Origin: Defluviitaleaceae bacterium
Lineage (GTDB): Bacteria; Bacillota; Clostridia; Lachnospirales; WRAA01
Direction: 5' to 3'
Assembly (NCBI GenBank): GCA_009780445.1
Contig: WRAA01000015.1
Span: 1-16,961, forward strand
DNA length: 16,961 nucleotides
A model generated the notes under the pieces. It searched no databases, was not told where the DNA came from, and saw only the letters and a list, made by a program, of their open reading frames with translations. A program made the translations under genes and the position numbers. Below, in pieces: positions 8,111 to 15,370 of this stretch (the stretch's first letter is position 1; each line of letters starts with the position of its first letter).

Positions 8111-8208
8111 ACGGAAGCTCAGAAACATATTCCATCTGCTGTCGCCGAGTTCCGCGGTGAAGCATCGCGGAATCGGCTCGGCAGATGAAAATGTTTCCGG
8201 CGTTCCGT
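8111..8208. repeat. Long imperfect palindrome between the flagellin-like gene and metK
   Basis: Five arm pairs nest around one nine-base loop (8157-8165): ACGGAA with TTCCGT, GAAACAT with ATGTTTC, CATCTGC with GCAGATG, GCCGA with TCGGC, and TTCCGCG with CGCGGAA. Small internal bulges separate them. There is no T-run after the structure, so it is not an ordinary terminator. It could be a small palindromic mobile element, a REP-like repeat, or a structure stabilising the 3' end of the upstream transcript. Confidence 0.75.
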
Positions 8209-8221
8209 ATGTACTAAAACT

Positions 8222-8326
8222 TAATATCATCAAGAGAGGTGGAGGGACAAGGGCCCTGTGAAACCCAGCAACCGGCGGCTTCCGCACGGTGCTAATTCCC
8301 CCGGGGTTTCCGGAAGATGAGCATAA
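8222..8326 (+). ncRNA. SAM-I (S-box) riboswitch aptamer upstream of metK
   Basis: Conserved S-box blocks appear in order: the kink-turn stretch AAGAGAGGTGGAGGGA, then GGGCCCTGTGAAACC, CAGCAACCGGC, CACGGTGCTAATTCC and the closing GATGAGCATAA. The P1 stem is formed by TCATC (8227-8231) with GATGA (8316-8320). It senses S-adenosylmethionine, the product of the downstream metK. Together with the terminator that follows, it is expected to stop metK transcription when SAM is plentiful. Confidence 0.95.
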
Positions 8327-8333
8327 TTTCTTC

Positions 8334-8358
8334 AAGGCCCCGTTTTGTGGGCCTTTTT
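8334..8358 (+). terminator. Riboswitch expression-platform terminator
   Basis: AAGGCCC (8334-8340) pairs with GGGCCTT (8349-8355) around an eight-base loop, and the arm runs into TTTTT. It lies just after the SAM-I aptamer and before the metK ribosome binding site, as in transcription-terminating S-box leaders. GAAGA (8313-8317) and TCTTC (8329-8333) could form part of a competing antiterminator. Confidence 0.85.
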
Positions 8359-8377
8359 CTATGAGGCTACACCATTC

Positions 8378-8385
8378 TAAGGAGG
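8378..8385 (+). promoter_or_regulatory. Ribosome binding site that fixes the metK TTG start
   Basis: TAAGGAGG lies 8 bases before TTG at 8394. The only longer in-frame start candidates fall inside the riboswitch and terminator, so the TTG is the sensible start. Confidence 0.85.
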
Positions 8386-8393
8386 TAACACCA

Positions 8394-9572
8394 TTGGGCA
8401 AGAGACTTTTCACATCAGAATCAGTTACAGAGGGGCATCCGGACAAAATCTGCGACCAGATATCCGACGCGGTGCTGGACGCTATGCTGGAACACGACCC
8501 CATGGCGCGTGTAGCCTGCGAAACGCTTGTCACCACAGGGCTTGTGATGATTGCCGGCGAAGTGACAACAAGCTGCTACGTAGATATCGAAAAAATCGCG
8601 CGGGAGACGGTACGCGGAATCGGCTATGACCGCGCGAAGTACGGCTTCGACTGCGATTCCTGCGCCGTTATGGTGTCGCTGAAAAGCCAGTCGCCCGACA
8701 TCGCCATGGGCGTGGACTCCTCCCTTGAATCCCGCAAAGGCGGCGACGACGGCGGGATGTCCACCGGAGCCGGCGACCAGGGCATGATGTTCGGCTTCGC
8801 CTGCGACGAAACAGACGAATACCTGCCCATGCCGATCTACCTTTCCCACAAGCTGGCCAAGCAGCTCTCCCTCGTCCGCAAGAACGGCCTGCTGGACTAC
8901 ATCCGCCCGGACGGCAAGACGCAAGTCACCGTGGAATACGAGGGCAGCGTGCCTGTGCGCGTGGCCGCGGTAGTCGTCTCCAGCCAGCACGCCCCTTCCG
9001 TGGATCACGCAACCATCGAGGCCGACATCATCGAACACGTCATCAAGCCTATCCTGCCGGCAGAGCTGATGGACGCCGACACCAAGTTCTTCGTCAACCC
9101 CACCGGCCGCTTTGTGATCGGCGGGCCGCAGGGCGACGCCGGCCTAACCGGCCGCAAGATAATCGTGGACAGCTACGGCGGTTATTCACGCCACGGCGGC
9201 GGCGCGTTCTCCGGCAAGGACCCCACAAAGGTGGATCGCTCCGGCGCGTACATGGCGCGTTATATCGCGAAGAACATCGTGGCCGCGGGCATTGCGAAGC
9301 AGTGCGAAATCGAGATCGCCTATGCCATCGGCGTGGCCAAGCCCATCTCCGTCCTTGTCGAGACCCAAGGAACCGGCACCATTCCCGATGAGGACATCGC
9401 CAACCTAGTACAGCGTCACTTCGACCTGCGCCCCGCCGCCATCATCAAGCATCTGGGGCTGCGCCGCCCGATCTACAAGCAGGTTGCGGCATACGGCCAC
9501 TTCGGCCGCAACGACCTATGTCTGCCGTGGGAACAACCGGACATGGCGGACGTTCTCAAGAAATCCCTGTAA
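8394..9572 (+). CDS. metK: S-adenosylmethionine synthetase
   Basis: Cytoplasmic enzyme (392 aa) that makes S-adenosylmethionine from methionine and ATP. Diagnostic motifs are present: TSESVTEGHPDKICDQISDA at the N-terminus (H15, D17, K18), GAGDQGMMFGFACDET, and GGYSRHGGGAFSGKDPTKVD. Length matches the family. The start is TTG at 8394, giving MGKRLFTSESV, the normal family N-terminus, with a strong TAAGGAGG site 8 bases upstream. Expression is controlled by the SAM-I riboswitch in its leader, giving product feedback. The stop codon TAA is immediately followed by a long palindrome and then a terminator. Confidence 0.98.
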   Translation: MGKRLFTSESVTEGHPDKICDQISDAVLDAMLEHDPMARVACETLVTTGLVMIAGEVTTSCYVDIEKIARETVRGIGYDRAKYGFDCDSCAVMVSLKSQSPDIAMGVDSSLESRKGGDDGGMSTGAGDQGMMFGFACDETDEYLPMPIYLSHKLAKQLSLVRKNGLLDYIRPDGKTQVTVEYEGSVPVRVAAVVVSSQHAPSVDHATIEADIIEHVIKPILPAELMDADTKFFVNPTGRFVIGGPQGDAGLTGRKIIVDSYGGYSRHGGGAFSGKDPTKVDRSGAYMARYIAKNIVAAGIAKQCEIEIAYAIGVAKPISVLVETQGTGTIPDEDIANLVQRHFDLRPAAIIKHLGLRRPIYKQVAAYGHFGRNDLCLPWEQPDMADVLKKSL

Positions 9573-9670
9573 TACCATTTCGCAATCGTTCAAGTAGTTA
9601 AAATTTGAAACACGACCGGATCCAGGGGCGTGTTTCAAATTTCAACTACTACATTGAACGCGAAATGGTA
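9573..9670. repeat. 98-bp palindromic element directly after the metK stop codon
   Basis: The ends are perfect 11-bp inverted repeats, TACCATTTCGC (9573-9583) and GCGAAATGGTA (9660-9670). The inner arms GTTCAA, GTAGTT and AAATTTGAAACACG pair with their partners with one mismatch and two four-base bulges around a GC-rich loop near 9615-9628. TAA stands on both sides (9570-9572, the stop codon, and 9671-9673), consistent with a 3-bp target duplication. The symmetry continues weakly outside (TGT/ACA), so the exact ends are uncertain. No T-run follows, and the real terminator lies downstream. Probably a small MITE-like or REP-like element. Confidence 0.75.
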
Positions 9671-9680
9671 TAACATACAC

Positions 9681-9710
9681 AACCGGCCGAACCGGATTCG
9701 GCCGGTTTTT
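9681..9710 (+). terminator. Rho-independent terminator downstream of metK
   Basis: AACCGGCCGAA (9681-9691) pairs perfectly with TTCGGCCGGTT (9697-9707) around loop CCGGA and ends in a run of five T. The palindromic element lies between it and the metK stop codon. Confidence 0.92.
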
Positions 9711-9712
9711 GC

Positions 9713-9741
9713 TTGACGTGTAGTCCGGATATGTATATAAT
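9713..9741 (+). promoter_or_regulatory. Promoter of the surface protein-sortase operon
   Basis: -35 TTGACG (9713-9718), 17-base spacer and a perfect -10 TATAAT (9736-9741), 30 bases before the chosen ATG. This is one of the best sigma-A matches in the window. Confidence 0.85.
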
Positions 9742-9771
9742 TATCTCAAAACGTCATTAGGAGTGGGGATT

Positions 9772-11691
9772 ATGTTACGCGTACATATTAAATCTTTGTT
9801 TGCGGCAGTGCTTGCGGTTGTCGTGTTAGCATCGCACATGGCGGTGCCGATTCTTGCAAACACGCCGGCCGGCGCGCCGGTGATGTGGGAGCCTTCCTGG
9901 GTGCCTACGCTTGTGACAACAAACCACGACTTCGGCAGCGTCGCCGAAGGTTATGAGGCCGTTGCGCCGCACACCCTCCAAATCGCACCGGAGCGCATAC
10001 AGTATATGAGCATACGCCTGACAGGCGAACACGCCGGCAGCTTCACACTGCACGGCACGAGCGAGACCTTTGTCGCCGGCCCCGGTATGCCTCCCGTTAT
10101 CGTAAACATATCCCCCAACATCGGCCTCGCGCCGGGCGTCTACCATGCGACTGTCGTCCAAAATTTCTACATGGACGGCGGTATGCAATCCATCGCGTCC
10201 ACACAACACCTGTCGCTAAGTTTTGAAGTAGTACGGCATCAGCAAGTTTTGCCGATAGATTCCCCCATTTACAACCATATTGAGGTCGTTGTCGTCAGCC
10301 CGGGCTACGGCTCCTTCGGCAGCGGAACCCACCCGATCCAAGGCCCGGCCGGATCAACGGGGCGTGTGGAGATCTTCGCGGGAACCCTCGCCGGCTATAC
10401 ATTTTCGCACTGGATCCTGTACCCGCCGCAGAACCCACAATGGGCGCAGACCCAGCAGCCCTTCGAAATATACGACATCTACATAGACCGCACGCTCCTC
10501 ATATGGCGCAACATCCACCGCGGCATCACAATCACGGCGACGGCGCACTTCAGGCGCACCGGCGGCGGCACCGGCGACTATATCGGCGACGGCACAGGCG
10601 GCGACGGTTACTTCCACCTTATCGTGGTGAACGGCAGGGGCGGCGGCAGATTCCGCGCAGGAACGCGTGTGTGTATCGAAGCCTTTGCCCACCCCCGCGG
10701 CTGGCGTTTCACCGGCTGGGTCACAAGCCGGCGGTCTGCCATCCCCCATTTCGAACAGAACTCCGCAAGCACCTGCTTCATCATGCCCGCCCACAACATG
10801 ACTATCTGGGTTGACGGCTGGCGTCCCTTCGGCGGCACAGGCGGGGGCGGCGGCACAGGCGGCGGAGGAGGCGGTGGCGGCGGCACCGGCACGGGCGGCA
10901 ACGGGGATGACCGTTATCCCGGAGACAGCGTGCTTCCGGGCTACTTTATCGTGACGGCTATCGGCGGCACAGGCGGCGGTGTATTCCGTCCGGGCGAAAC
11001 CGTGCGGGTCAGCGCGATCCCCGGGCTTAACTTCACCTGGTGGCAACGCTTCCCGAATGTGAATATCGCCGACCCTGCAAACCCCCACATCATCTTCACC
11101 ATGCCGGCAAGTAATGTCGAGCTGTGGTTCGATTACGACGAAGGCGGCATTCCCGTGATTCCGCTGGACGAACCCTTCCCGACACCCACGCCAACGCCCG
11201 GCCCGTTGCCCACACCCACGCCGCCGCCAACCGGCACACCAACGCCAACACCCCCGCCCTATGGCAACGGCACACCGACACCAACCCCGCCGCCTTACTT
11301 CAACGGCACGCCGACACCCACTCCCCCGCCCTACGGCAACGGCACCCCAACGCCGCCGCCCAACGGCAGCGACACAACAACGTCGGCAACACCCGCGGAA
11401 GTCTCCGAATTCGGCGACTTCATAGGTTCGGCCGGAAACGGCGGCGGCACAGGCGGGGGCAATTCGCCCGGCTCCGGTTCCGGCACAAGCGGCACGTCCA
11501 GCGGCGGTTCTTCGGGCGGCGTTTCCTCCGGCACTATCTACACCGGCCCGGGCAGCTTCGGGGATGTTCCGCAGACGGGCGTACCCGGCCTAAAGGGCGC
11601 AGTTGCCGCAATGCTTGCGTCGTCGGCTGTGCTGGCGGGATCCGGCGTGTTCGTGATACGCAGGAGACGCCGCGACGACGGCAATGAGTAA
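9772..11691 (+). CDS. Sortase-anchored surface protein with Flg_new_2/InlB-like repeats and VPQTG signal
   Basis: Secreted, wall-anchored protein (639 aa). A signal peptide (MLRVHIKSLFAAVLAVVVLA...) ends near residue 33. Residues about 50-160 start with HDFGSVAEGYEAV, resembling ASH-type or choice-of-anchor beta domains. Three divergent bacterial repeat domains (Flg_new_2/InlB B-repeat type) follow near 167-262, 280-350 and 390-457, with motifs such as WRFTGW, CFIMPAHNMTIWV and IIFTMPASNVELWF. Glycine-rich linkers separate them. A Pro-Thr stalk at about 467-533 contains three 12-residue GTPTPTPPPYGN-type repeats. A Gly-Ser tract precedes the sorting signal: VPQTG at 599-603, a hydrophobic segment and the tail RRRRRDD. 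The ATG at 9772 is preferred because TAGGAG lies 8 bases upstream. The stop overlaps the sortase gene. The ligand is unknown. Confidence 0.88.
   Translation: MLRVHIKSLFAAVLAVVVLASHMAVPILANTPAGAPVMWEPSWVPTLVTTNHDFGSVAEGYEAVAPHTLQIAPERIQYMSIRLTGEHAGSFTLHGTSETFVAGPGMPPVIVNISPNIGLAPGVYHATVVQNFYMDGGMQSIASTQHLSLSFEVVRHQQVLPIDSPIYNHIEVVVVSPGYGSFGSGTHPIQGPAGSTGRVEIFAGTLAGYTFSHWILYPPQNPQWAQTQQPFEIYDIYIDRTLLIWRNIHRGITITATAHFRRTGGGTGDYIGDGTGGDGYFHLIVVNGRGGGRFRAGTRVCIEAFAHPRGWRFTGWVTSRRSAIPHFEQNSASTCFIMPAHNMTIWVDGWRPFGGTGGGGGTGGGGGGGGGTGTGGNGDDRYPGDSVLPGYFIVTAIGGTGGGVFRPGETVRVSAIPGLNFTWWQRFPNVNIADPANPHIIFTMPASNVELWFDYDEGGIPVIPLDEPFPTPTPTPGPLPTPTPPPTGTPTPTPPPYGNGTPTPTPPPYFNGTPTPTPPPYGNGTPTPPPNGSDTTTSATPAEVSEFGDFIGSAGNGGGTGGGNSPGSGSGTSGTSSGGSSGGVSSGTIYTGPGSFGDVPQTGVPGLKGAVAAMLASSAVLAGSGVFVIRRRRRDDGNE
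11233..11340 (+). repeat. Three tandem 36-bp repeats in the Pro-Thr stalk
   Basis: Units 11233-11268, 11269-11304 and 11305-11340 encode GTPTPTPPPYGN, GTPTPTPPPYFN and GTPTPTPPPYGN. A degenerate partial unit follows. Synonymous differences between units show they are not freshly duplicated. Copy number could vary between strains. Confidence 0.85.
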
Positions 11692-12436
11692 GGACGGCAC
11701 AGACAAGGCGGCCTCCACGGAAAACCGCTTCGTTTCGGCAGGGTTTGCCGCAGTGGTGGTTATCGCCTTGATCGTCTTTGCGGCCTCGCTGATGGTGTTC
11801 TACACCCAAGTGTTCGACCTTCGCGACGCCCGGCGGGAACATTCCTTCCTGCTCAGGCTGTCCGGCTCCGCAAGAGCCGCCGCTGGCTTCGCGGACGACG
11901 AAGCGCGCAGCCTAAGTGACTTCGACATCCAGATGAGGCGGATCAACCCCCACTACATCGCCTGGCTCACCGTCGGCGGCACTGCCATAGACTACCCCGT
12001 GGTGCGCGGAAGCGACAACATCCGCTACCTGGACACATCCTTCTTCGGCGAACACAATACCTTCGGCACACTGTTCATGGACTACCGTAACAAAGGAGAT
12101 TTTGTGCCGCAAATCATTATCTACGGCCACCACACGCGGCACGGCAACAAATTCAGCGACCTCCACCTGTTTCTGGACGAAAGCTTCAAGCAGGAGAACA
12201 ACACAATAACCCTGCTGGTGAACGACCGTGTTGTGGAGTATGAAATATTCGCGGCACGGCTCACAGACATCCACGACTACGCCTACTTCCTCCACTTCAG
12301 CTTCCAAGGTGCCTTCGAGGCCTTCGTTTACCGCAACAACGCGCCCCCGGGCGCACAGCAGATAATCACTCTGTCCACATGCGTAACACGCGGCGACGAC
12401 GACGAACGGGTTATCGTCCAGGGTGTTCTGCGATAA
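11684..12436 (+). CDS. srtB: Class B-type sortase
   Basis: Membrane-anchored transpeptidase (250 aa) that cuts a sorting signal at its Thr-Gly bond and joins the protein to peptidoglycan. It has an N-terminal membrane segment at about residues 17-40 and an extracellular catalytic domain. The catalytic triad is visible: H149 in IIYGHHTRHG, C233 in ITLSTC and R242 in DDERVIVQG. The regions WLTVGGTAIDYPVVRG and DYRNK fit class B. The ATG lies inside the end of the surface protein gene (8-base overlap), so the two are translationally coupled and this is very likely its dedicated sortase. Class B enzymes often recognise signals that differ from LPXTG, which fits VPQTG. The TAA stop is immediately followed by a MITE-like element. 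Confidence 0.9.
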   Translation: MSKDGTDKAASTENRFVSAGFAAVVVIALIVFAASLMVFYTQVFDLRDARREHSFLLRLSGSARAAAGFADDEARSLSDFDIQMRRINPHYIAWLTVGGTAIDYPVVRGSDNIRYLDTSFFGEHNTFGTLFMDYRNKGDFVPQIIIYGHHTRHGNKFSDLHLFLDESFKQENNTITLLVNDRVVEYEIFAARLTDIHDYAYFLHFSFQGAFEAFVYRNNAPPGAQQIITLSTCVTRGDDDERVIVQGVLR

Positions 12437-12648
12437 GAGCCTGTTTAGTATCTTTTCGCCATTGTCTTGACGGCCAGTTTTCCGCCCTTCGTCGTCACCT
12501 CTTTCCTGCGCTGACGCTCCGGATGCTAAACGTGTGCCACCGGCACACAGCATTCTAGCGTACCCGTTGGGTACGCGTCGTCGGCGGTTCCTAGAATGGC
12601 AGAAAACTGACTCGTCAATCCAACGGCAAAAAGATACTAAACAGGCTC
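12437..12648. mobile_element. 212-bp MITE-like element with 24-bp terminal inverted repeats
   Basis: Terminal inverted repeats at 12437-12460 and 12625-12648 match at 23 of 24 positions (outer end GAGCCTGTTTAGTATC). Similarity continues inward (TTGACG and CAGTTTTC with their complements). TAA flanks both sides (12434-12436 and 12649-12651), a likely 3-bp target duplication; the left copy is the sortase stop codon. The interior holds further hairpins: GTGTGCC with GGCACAC (12532-12548), GCGTACCC with GGGTACGC (12558-12576), and CATTCTAG with CTAGAATG. There is no transposase, so any movement would need one in trans. The GAGCCTG end and a TNA duplication resemble some IS5-family groups; this link is inferred. 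Confidence 0.85.
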
Positions 12649-12649
12649 T

Positions 12650-12691
12650 AAAAGGGCTGCCCCGCTAATTACTCAGCGAGACAGCCCTTTT
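12650..12691. terminator. Bidirectional terminator between the sortase and the chemoreceptor gene
   Basis: AAAAGGGCTG (12650-12659) pairs perfectly with CAGCCCTTTT (12682-12691), with an inner CGCT/AGCG pair. T-runs exist at the 3' end on both strands, which suits the convergent genes here. It probably served the sortase operon directly before the MITE-like element came between. Confidence 0.88.
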
Positions 12692-12704
12692 GCTGTTGCT
12701 ATAC

Positions 12705-15269
12705 CTAAAACTTGAAGAACTTCACCAGCTCCCGAAGGGTTTCGGCCTGCGAATTCAGCTCTTGCGAAGCCGCCGCCGTTTCCTGCGACACAGCTGAGTT
12801 CTTATGCACAACGCTGGAGATAAGGTCAAGCCCGTCAGTGACCTGCTTGATGGATTCCGCCTGTTCCTTCGAAGCGGCGGAGATGCTGTTGATGATATCC
12901 AGCACTTCGGCGGCGTTCTTGACGATGGTGTCGAGGGATTGCGAAGTAGATTCCGCAATGCCGGAGCCGGCGTCAACCCTGTCTACAGAGACCTTGATCA
13001 GGCTCGTGCTCTCCACGGCCGCTTCCTGGCTGCGCCCCGCAAGGCTGCGCACTTCCTCCGCAACCACGCTGAATCCCTTGCCGTGTTCACCCGCGCGGGC
13101 AGCTTCAACCGACGCGTTGAGCGCCAGCAAGTTGGTCTGGAACGCGATATTCTGGATTACGTCGATGATCTTGGCGATATTGCCGGAGGATTCCTTGATC
13201 TGCGACATTGCCACAAGCATCTGCTTCATGGCCTCGTTGCCCTCCTGCGCGTTGGCGGAGGACTTGCTCGAGAGGCTGCTCGCTTCGGAAGCGTCCTGCG
13301 CGTTCTTCATTGTCTGATCGTTGATCATGCCGATGGCCGTGCTAAGCTCCTGTACGGAGTTAGACTGTTCCTGCGCGCCGTTGGCCAGATCCATCGCGCT
13401 GATGGATATTTGCTTCGCGCCGGAAAGCACCTGATCCGAGGCTTGGGAAATCTCCGATATTGTCTTGTTCAGCGTGCTGTTAATGTCGTTTATCGACTTC
13501 TTGATCGAAGCGAAGTCGCCCACGTATTCGCGGTTGATCGTGTTGCGCAGATTGCCGACGGACATCTGCGCCAGCACGTCGTCAAGCTCCTTGATATAGG
13601 AATGTATTTCAACCAGTGAGCTGTCGATCGCGAGTATGCTGTCCTTGAATATTCCGCTGTACTTATCCGCGTCCGGCTCGAAGCCCATTTCCACAAGCTT
13701 CTTGTCCAGCTGTACAAGGTCGAAGTTGCCGAGCTTCATTTCGTCCAGAGACTTTTTCAGAACCTTGATCGGTACGCCAACGGACTTGATAACGTCGTTA
13801 AGGCCGACCATGATGCCCTTCCAGTCCCCCTGGTACTTGCCGGCGTCGATGGCGAATTCCAGATCGCCCTTCTTGGCCACGGTCTCTATCATCGTGGAAA
13901 CTTCGTTGATTACGCCGTTGAGGTTCAGCATAAGGTCGTCAACCGTCTTGTTCAGAACAGCCTTCTTGCCCGGCAGCTTCGTAAGCTCCGCCTTGAAATT
14001 TCCGTCCGCAATGTTTCGCAGAACCGTAAGGATCGAGAGAAGGTCGTTAACAAAACCGTCGGTAAACTTGTTAAGGCTCTGGATCATTTCGCCGAAGCTT
14101 CCGCTGTACTTGGACGCGTCCACACGGTATTCGACATCACCGTTGACGCCGGCTTCGTGCGAAAACACCGATATGTCGTTCACCATTTCCTTGATAACGC
14201 CTGTGAGGGCGACGACATCGTTTGTTATCGCGCCGATTTCGTCGTTCGACATGTTCGCCCTGCTGATGTTCACATTAAGGTTGCCGCTTGCAACCTCCTT
14301 GATATTGCTGCGCAACACGTCAAGCGGTTTCAGCAGCTTGACGATAAGGAAGAACATCACGCCGCCGGAAATCAGCAGACCCACCACGCTTATGGCCGTT
14401 ACAATCAGCTGCATGGACCGTGCCGCCAACGCCGTGGCTTCGTTGGAGAAACCAAGGAACAACGCGCCGATGGCCTCCCCCGAGATATTGATGAAGGGAT
14501 AGTAGAATCCGTGATACGGAACGCCGCCGATGCTTATTTCCGCGATATGCGGCTGACCTTGTACGATCACGGCGTCAACAACTTCCGCCACCAGCTGTCC
14601 GCCGACAGCGCGGCTTCCGTCCGGAGCCAGGGATGTAGACATAACGCTTGTGTAACCGGCAAAGACCGACACTCTCGAGTCGAATATCTCCGCGAAATCG
14701 TCCACAAACTGCGTAGTATCCAGCAGGAATATCGCGGACATCACGCCGATAACCTCGCCGCTGTAAATAACCGGGGTGCTGCTCTGCAGACCCATTGGCA
14801 TGGTTGGTGTCGTTAGGTAGGCCGTAGTGCTTATGCCGGCCAAGCCCGATGTTCCAGCCGCGCCGCCGTCTATGTCGTTGTAGAGATCCAGATTGTGCAG
14901 ACGCAGGATAATGCGCCCTTCCACATCGTGTACAACAAAGCTGCCCGCGCCCAGATCCGCGGCCAAGCCTTGCAAATGGCGCACCAGGTTGTTCCTGCTG
15001 ATCGCCCTATTTAGGTCGTCATTCCAGTTCTGTATGTTCGTGACAATCATATAATCGTTGGCGACGGCCGTTGCGATCAAGCTTGTCTGGTATTCAAAGT
15101 CTCTCAGCCTTGCCCGCGCTGTTGCCGATGCCAATTCAATTCTCTGATTCGTCAGCTCCTCGGCCAAGTCCTGCGTAGCAGAGGATACATAGAACACGAT
15201 GCTACCCACCATCACAATCAGTATGGCAATGATTGGTATGACCAACTTGCTTTTCAAGCTGTTAAACAT
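12705..15269 (-). CDS. Methyl-accepting chemotaxis protein with Cache-like sensor and multiple HAMP-like repeats
   Basis: Transmembrane chemoreceptor (854 aa). A membrane segment at about residues 8-30 is followed by a large extracellular sensor (about 31-282) resembling Cache domains, with FVVHDVEGRIILRL and a YSGEVIGVMSAIF strand pair. A second membrane segment lies at about 283-305, then HAMP (KLLKPLDVLRSNIKEVASGNL). Four related modules follow, with DASKYSGSF, DAGKYQGDW, DADKYSGIF and NREYVGDF near 385, 477, 536 and 580, probably extra HAMP-like units. The cytoplasmic signalling tip IAFQTNLLALNASVEAARAGE near 700-725 binds CheA/CheW. It ends LRELVKFFKF, with no CheR-docking pentapeptide. 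The ATG at 15269 is chosen because AGGGAGG (15278-15284) lies 8 bases upstream; a longer reading would translate the leader repeats. The ligand is unknown. Confidence 0.93.
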   Translation of the reverse strand: MFNSLKSKLVIPIIAILIVMVGSIVFYVSSATQDLAEELTNQRIELASATARARLRDFEYQTSLIATAVANDYMIVTNIQNWNDDLNRAISRNNLVRHLQGLAADLGAGSFVVHDVEGRIILRLHNLDLYNDIDGGAAGTSGLAGISTTAYLTTPTMPMGLQSSTPVIYSGEVIGVMSAIFLLDTTQFVDDFAEIFDSRVSVFAGYTSVMSTSLAPDGSRAVGGQLVAEVVDAVIVQGQPHIAEISIGGVPYHGFYYPFINISGEAIGALFLGFSNEATALAARSMQLIVTAISVVGLLISGGVMFFLIVKLLKPLDVLRSNIKEVASGNLNVNISRANMSNDEIGAITNDVVALTGVIKEMVNDISVFSHEAGVNGDVEYRVDASKYSGSFGEMIQSLNKFTDGFVNDLLSILTVLRNIADGNFKAELTKLPGKKAVLNKTVDDLMLNLNGVINEVSTMIETVAKKGDLEFAIDAGKYQGDWKGIMVGLNDVIKSVGVPIKVLKKSLDEMKLGNFDLVQLDKKLVEMGFEPDADKYSGIFKDSILAIDSSLVEIHSYIKELDDVLAQMSVGNLRNTINREYVGDFASIKKSINDINSTLNKTISEISQASDQVLSGAKQISISAMDLANGAQEQSNSVQELSTAIGMINDQTMKNAQDASEASSLSSKSSANAQEGNEAMKQMLVAMSQIKESSGNIAKIIDVIQNIAFQTNLLALNASVEAARAGEHGKGFSVVAEEVRSLAGRSQEAAVESTSLIKVSVDRVDAGSGIAESTSQSLDTIVKNAAEVLDIINSISAASKEQAESIKQVTDGLDLISSVVHKNSAVSQETAAASQELNSQAETLRELVKFFKF

Positions 15270-15293
15270 TACAATAGCCTCCCTAATTATTGC

Positions 15294-15322
15294 GATTCTG
15301 ATCGAACCGATTCTGATCGAAC
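15294..15322. repeat. Two 14-bp direct repeats in the chemoreceptor leader
   Basis: GATTCTGATCGAAC occurs at 15294-15307 and again at 15309-15322, one base apart. They lie between the predicted promoter and the ribosome binding site of the chemoreceptor gene, so they would be in its 5' untranslated RNA or act as an operator. Confidence 0.85.
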
Positions 15323-15340
15323 TATACAATACTGAAACAT

Positions 15341-15370
15341 ATTTTACCACAAATCAGCAGATAAATTCAA
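15341..15370 (-). promoter_or_regulatory. Candidate promoter of the chemoreceptor gene
   Basis: On the minus strand, -35 TTGAAT (15370-15365) and -10 TAAAAT (15346-15341) are 18 bases apart. The -35 box overlaps an array of 11-bp repeats. No sigma-28 consensus is evident. Confidence 0.55.

Noticed and set aside
8289..8393. N-terminal extension of MetK by 35 residues
   Set aside because: These bases are the end of the SAM-I aptamer and its terminator. The TTG at 8394 has the strong ribosome binding site and gives the normal MetK N-terminus.
11912..12553. Minus-strand open frame covering part of the sortase gene and the MITE-like element
   Set aside because: No recognisable motif and no ribosome binding site; it is antisense to the sortase catalytic domain and runs into the palindromic element.
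12804..14816. Several plus-strand open frames opposite the chemoreceptor
   Set aside because: They are shadows in a GC-rich coding region; the minus-strand product has an unmistakable chemoreceptor signalling domain.
15270..15350. N-terminal extension of the chemoreceptor (27 residues with an IRIGSIRI repeat)
   Set aside because: The repeat is the DNA direct repeat read as protein. The ATG at 15269 has AGGGAGG at correct spacing and a membrane segment begins just after it.
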